Origin: an uncultured Sulfitobacter sp.
GTDB taxonomy: Bacteria; Pseudomonadota; Alphaproteobacteria; Rhodobacterales; Rhodobacteraceae
Length of the DNA stretch: 64,000 bases
NCBI GenBank assembly: GCA_947501805.1
Contig: CANMXJ010000005.1
Coordinates: 124,001-188,000, forward strand
Reading direction: 5' to 3'
The position numbers were made by a program, and so were the translations under genes. The stretch's first letter is position 1; each line of letters starts with the position of its first letter. Positions 62,425 through 64,000 of the stretch are shown one piece after another. The notes under the pieces are model-generated. The model had not been told where the DNA came from, made no database searches, and was given only the letters and a program-made list of their open reading frames with translations.

Positions 62425-64000
62425 ATGTTCATGACTATTCGATTTTTCTCACTCAAACGTTCTTGGATCAGGCCGTTATTGGCTACAGTCTTTGGAGGGT
62501 TGTTGCTCTTTGTGGCTGGCTTCCCTGATGACGTGGCCGCGCAGGATGATCCGTGTAGTGGTTTGTTATTTTCTACTTCGGAGGACTTTCTGACGCGTGG
62601 GCCCAAACCTCCTGATGGCAATCTGATTATATCGGACGGCGATCTTTTGGCGTGGCACGTCTCTGTCGGTGCCCGGATATGTCGGCGCAATGCGGAGTTG
62701 ATCCGCCAGTTTGATATCTCTCGAGTGGATTTGGGTCTTGATGCTGTCGCGTCGGTTGACGAAAGCCGCAAGCTGATCGCTTTTTCTACCGAACTTGACA
62801 GCCCCAACGGTGATCAATTCACCGCAGGTGATCTGCTGTTTACGAATGGCGGAATTGTTCCAAATGCAGCGCTTCTCACGCTTTTCAAAATCCCTCGCTC
62901 GCTTGATTTGGGCTTGGATGCCGTAACGCTTGTGGGCAAAGAAGACCGGCTTCGCCGTCTGGCAGAAGTTGCCCGCAGTGGTCGCTTCAGAGAAGATCCC
63001 CGTCAACTGGTCAGTTTTCTCAAGGAACTGGATGTCGATATCTGGTTTTCCACCGAAGGGACGCCACCGGAAATCGGGAAGCCCATCTTTCTGGATGGTG
63101 ATCTGCTATCTGCACGTGATGGTGCGATTGTGCGATCCAACGCGTCGCTTTTGCCGGCGCTGCCAGCTGGAATACCGGTGCGTGGTGCCGATTTTGGTCT
63201 GGATGCCTTTACGCCGGCACTGGACCCGATCGAAAACGTACCGGTCGAATTGATGTCGACCGAGATTGTTGGCTTTGGACCGACGCCATTCACGGATGGT
63301 GATGTCTTGCAACCCGGTCCGTCAATCTGGCTAAAGGCAGGTGATCTCTTGAAAACGCTGGAACCGGCGACCCGTGATCTGGGCCTTGACGCCTTGCATG
63401 AAAACATCGGTGACGTGGTGCAATGCGCGCCGCCGTCGATTACGTTCATCAGTAATGTCGAGGTTGGCATGATTGATCCAACGACGGGATTGGCCAATTT
63501 TGGTGGTGTTGCGCAACGGCCTTTTGCCAGACATATTCGGGTCCAAGGCTCGATGCCGGAATTGGTAAACTGCCCGGATCTGGCAAATTACGAGTACCGT
63601 GTCGAAGTGGACCAAGGTGCCGGTTTCCCGACCTTTTCGGATCCCGGTGTCGTGCATCAGGCAAGCGAGAACTGGATGCGGATGGTGCGCCCGACACCTG
63701 CATCGCCGTGCCCGATTTCACGAAACGACACCTATGACAGTGACCCGCTGGGCTGGTTTACAGTGGCCGACTATCGTAAATTCGACGGCTGCGGTGATCC
63801 GCCCAGTCTGGCCGTGTGGAATTCGACTTCTGGCGCCAGCGATGCCTTGGTCCGGATCCGCCTGGTCATGCGTGAAATCGGTGCATCAACCGCCACATAT
63901 GTCAGCGGATCCGTGCGCGTTCAGATCGACAATGACCGCATCAATCAGCCCGATAACCTGCTGCAGACATCGTCCGGTACGGGGGACATGTGGTTTGACA
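62425..64000 (+). CDS. Exported repeat protein, C-terminus beyond window
   Basis: An open frame from ATG 62425 (GAGGAG upstream) to the window end, 525 codons so far. A signal peptide (IRPLLATVFGGLLLFVAGF, then VAAQDD) begins the protein. Residues about 60-340 contain at least four copies of a loose unit of about 70 residues ending in DLGLDA or DFGLDA, each preceded by a DGDLL or GDLLF motif and an FSTE/MSTE strand. A second region (about 340-525) reads like a beta-rich extracellular domain (FISNVEVGMIDPTTGLANFGG; NWMRMVRPTPASPC). I recognise no family. It is probably a secreted or surface protein. The next gene and the end of this one are not visible. Confidence 0.8.
   Translation, partial: MFMTIRFFSLKRSWIRPLLATVFGGLLLFVAGFPDDVAAQDDPCSGLLFSTSEDFLTRGPKPPDGNLIISDGDLLAWHVSVGARICRRNAELIRQFDISRVDLGLDAVASVDESRKLIAFSTELDSPNGDQFTAGDLLFTNGGIVPNAALLTLFKIPRSLDLGLDAVTLVGKEDRLRRLAEVARSGRFREDPRQLVSFLKELDVDIWFSTEGTPPEIGKPIFLDGDLLSARDGAIVRSNASLLPALPAGIPVRGADFGLDAFTPALDPIENVPVELMSTEIVGFGPTPFTDGDVLQPGPSIWLKAGDLLKTLEPATRDLGLDALHENIGDVVQCAPPSITFISNVEVGMIDPTTGLANFGGVAQRPFARHIRVQGSMPELVNCPDLANYEYRVEVDQGAGFPTFSDPGVVHQASENWMRMVRPTPASPCPISRNDTYDSDPLGWFTVADYRKFDGCGDPPSLAVWNSTSGASDALVRIRLVMREIGASTATYVSGSVRVQIDNDRINQPDNLLQTSSGTGDMWFD

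Overview
The window looks like chromosome from a marine alphaproteobacterium of the Rhodobacterales (Roseobacter group). The evidence is the set of gene families: xdhABC joined to a BMP-type nucleoside ABC transporter, hisS-hisZ-hisG, a class II (B12-dependent) ribonucleotide reductase, DUF1489, SlyX, a dimethylglycine-dehydrogenase-like FAD/GcvT protein, an SBP56 methanethiol oxidase and two RTX proteins. This assignment is inference from gene content; there is no rRNA in the window.

Layout. 0.2-3.6 kb: a DUF2254 membrane protein and a secreted serralysin-like RTX metalloprotease. 3.6-9.3 kb is a decayed accessory stretch: about 1 kb without a recognisable gene, an ornithine-cyclodeaminase-like gene broken at a G homopolymer, an intact PLP aminotransferase, an old-yellow-enzyme gene, an SDR gene with its middle deleted, and a tyrosine recombinase with no start codon. 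9.3-16.5 kb: a triple-GAF class III cyclase, a large GSGSGGT-repeat protein, and a coupled kinase-like/acetyltransferase pair. 16.5-17.2 kb: an IS1182-type transposase stub and tRNA-Gln. 17.3-37.8 kb is mostly metabolism and envelope: an MscS channel, quinone reductase, SH3 protein, glyoxylate reductase, gamma-glutamyltransferase, D-lactate/glycolate dehydrogenase, two unknown small secreted proteins, a lipase, the DMGDH-like enzyme, DgkA, a four-gene operon ending in a GH25 lysozyme, a GST, a solitary ectoine synthase, and methanethiol oxidase with a membrane protein. 37.9-47.1 kb: an apparent purine uptake and oxidation operon (xdhA-xdhB-xdhC-ABC ATPase-two permeases-BMP binding protein) ending in a strong terminator. 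47.3-58.6 kb is core genome: dnaE, a lipoprotein, slyX, hisS, hisZ, hisG, DUF1489 and nrdJ. 58.7-64 kb: a second large RTX protein, a long non-genic gap, and a repeat-bearing exported protein that runs off the window end.

Most notable for follow-up: (1) a solitary ectC whose three iron-ligand positions fall exactly at residues 57, 85 and 93; (2) methanethiol oxidase with an unnamed histidine-bearing membrane partner and a perfect 21-bp palindrome upstream; (3) hisS carrying an about 300-bp low-GC segment that makes the enzyme longer than usual; (4) the 8-residue-repeat protein built around one ordered-looking domain; (5) two RTX proteins 55 kb apart with nearly the same C-terminal secretion region and no type I secretion genes in the window; (6) a repeat exported protein at the right edge. 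No CRISPR array, prophage or recognised anti-phage system was seen.
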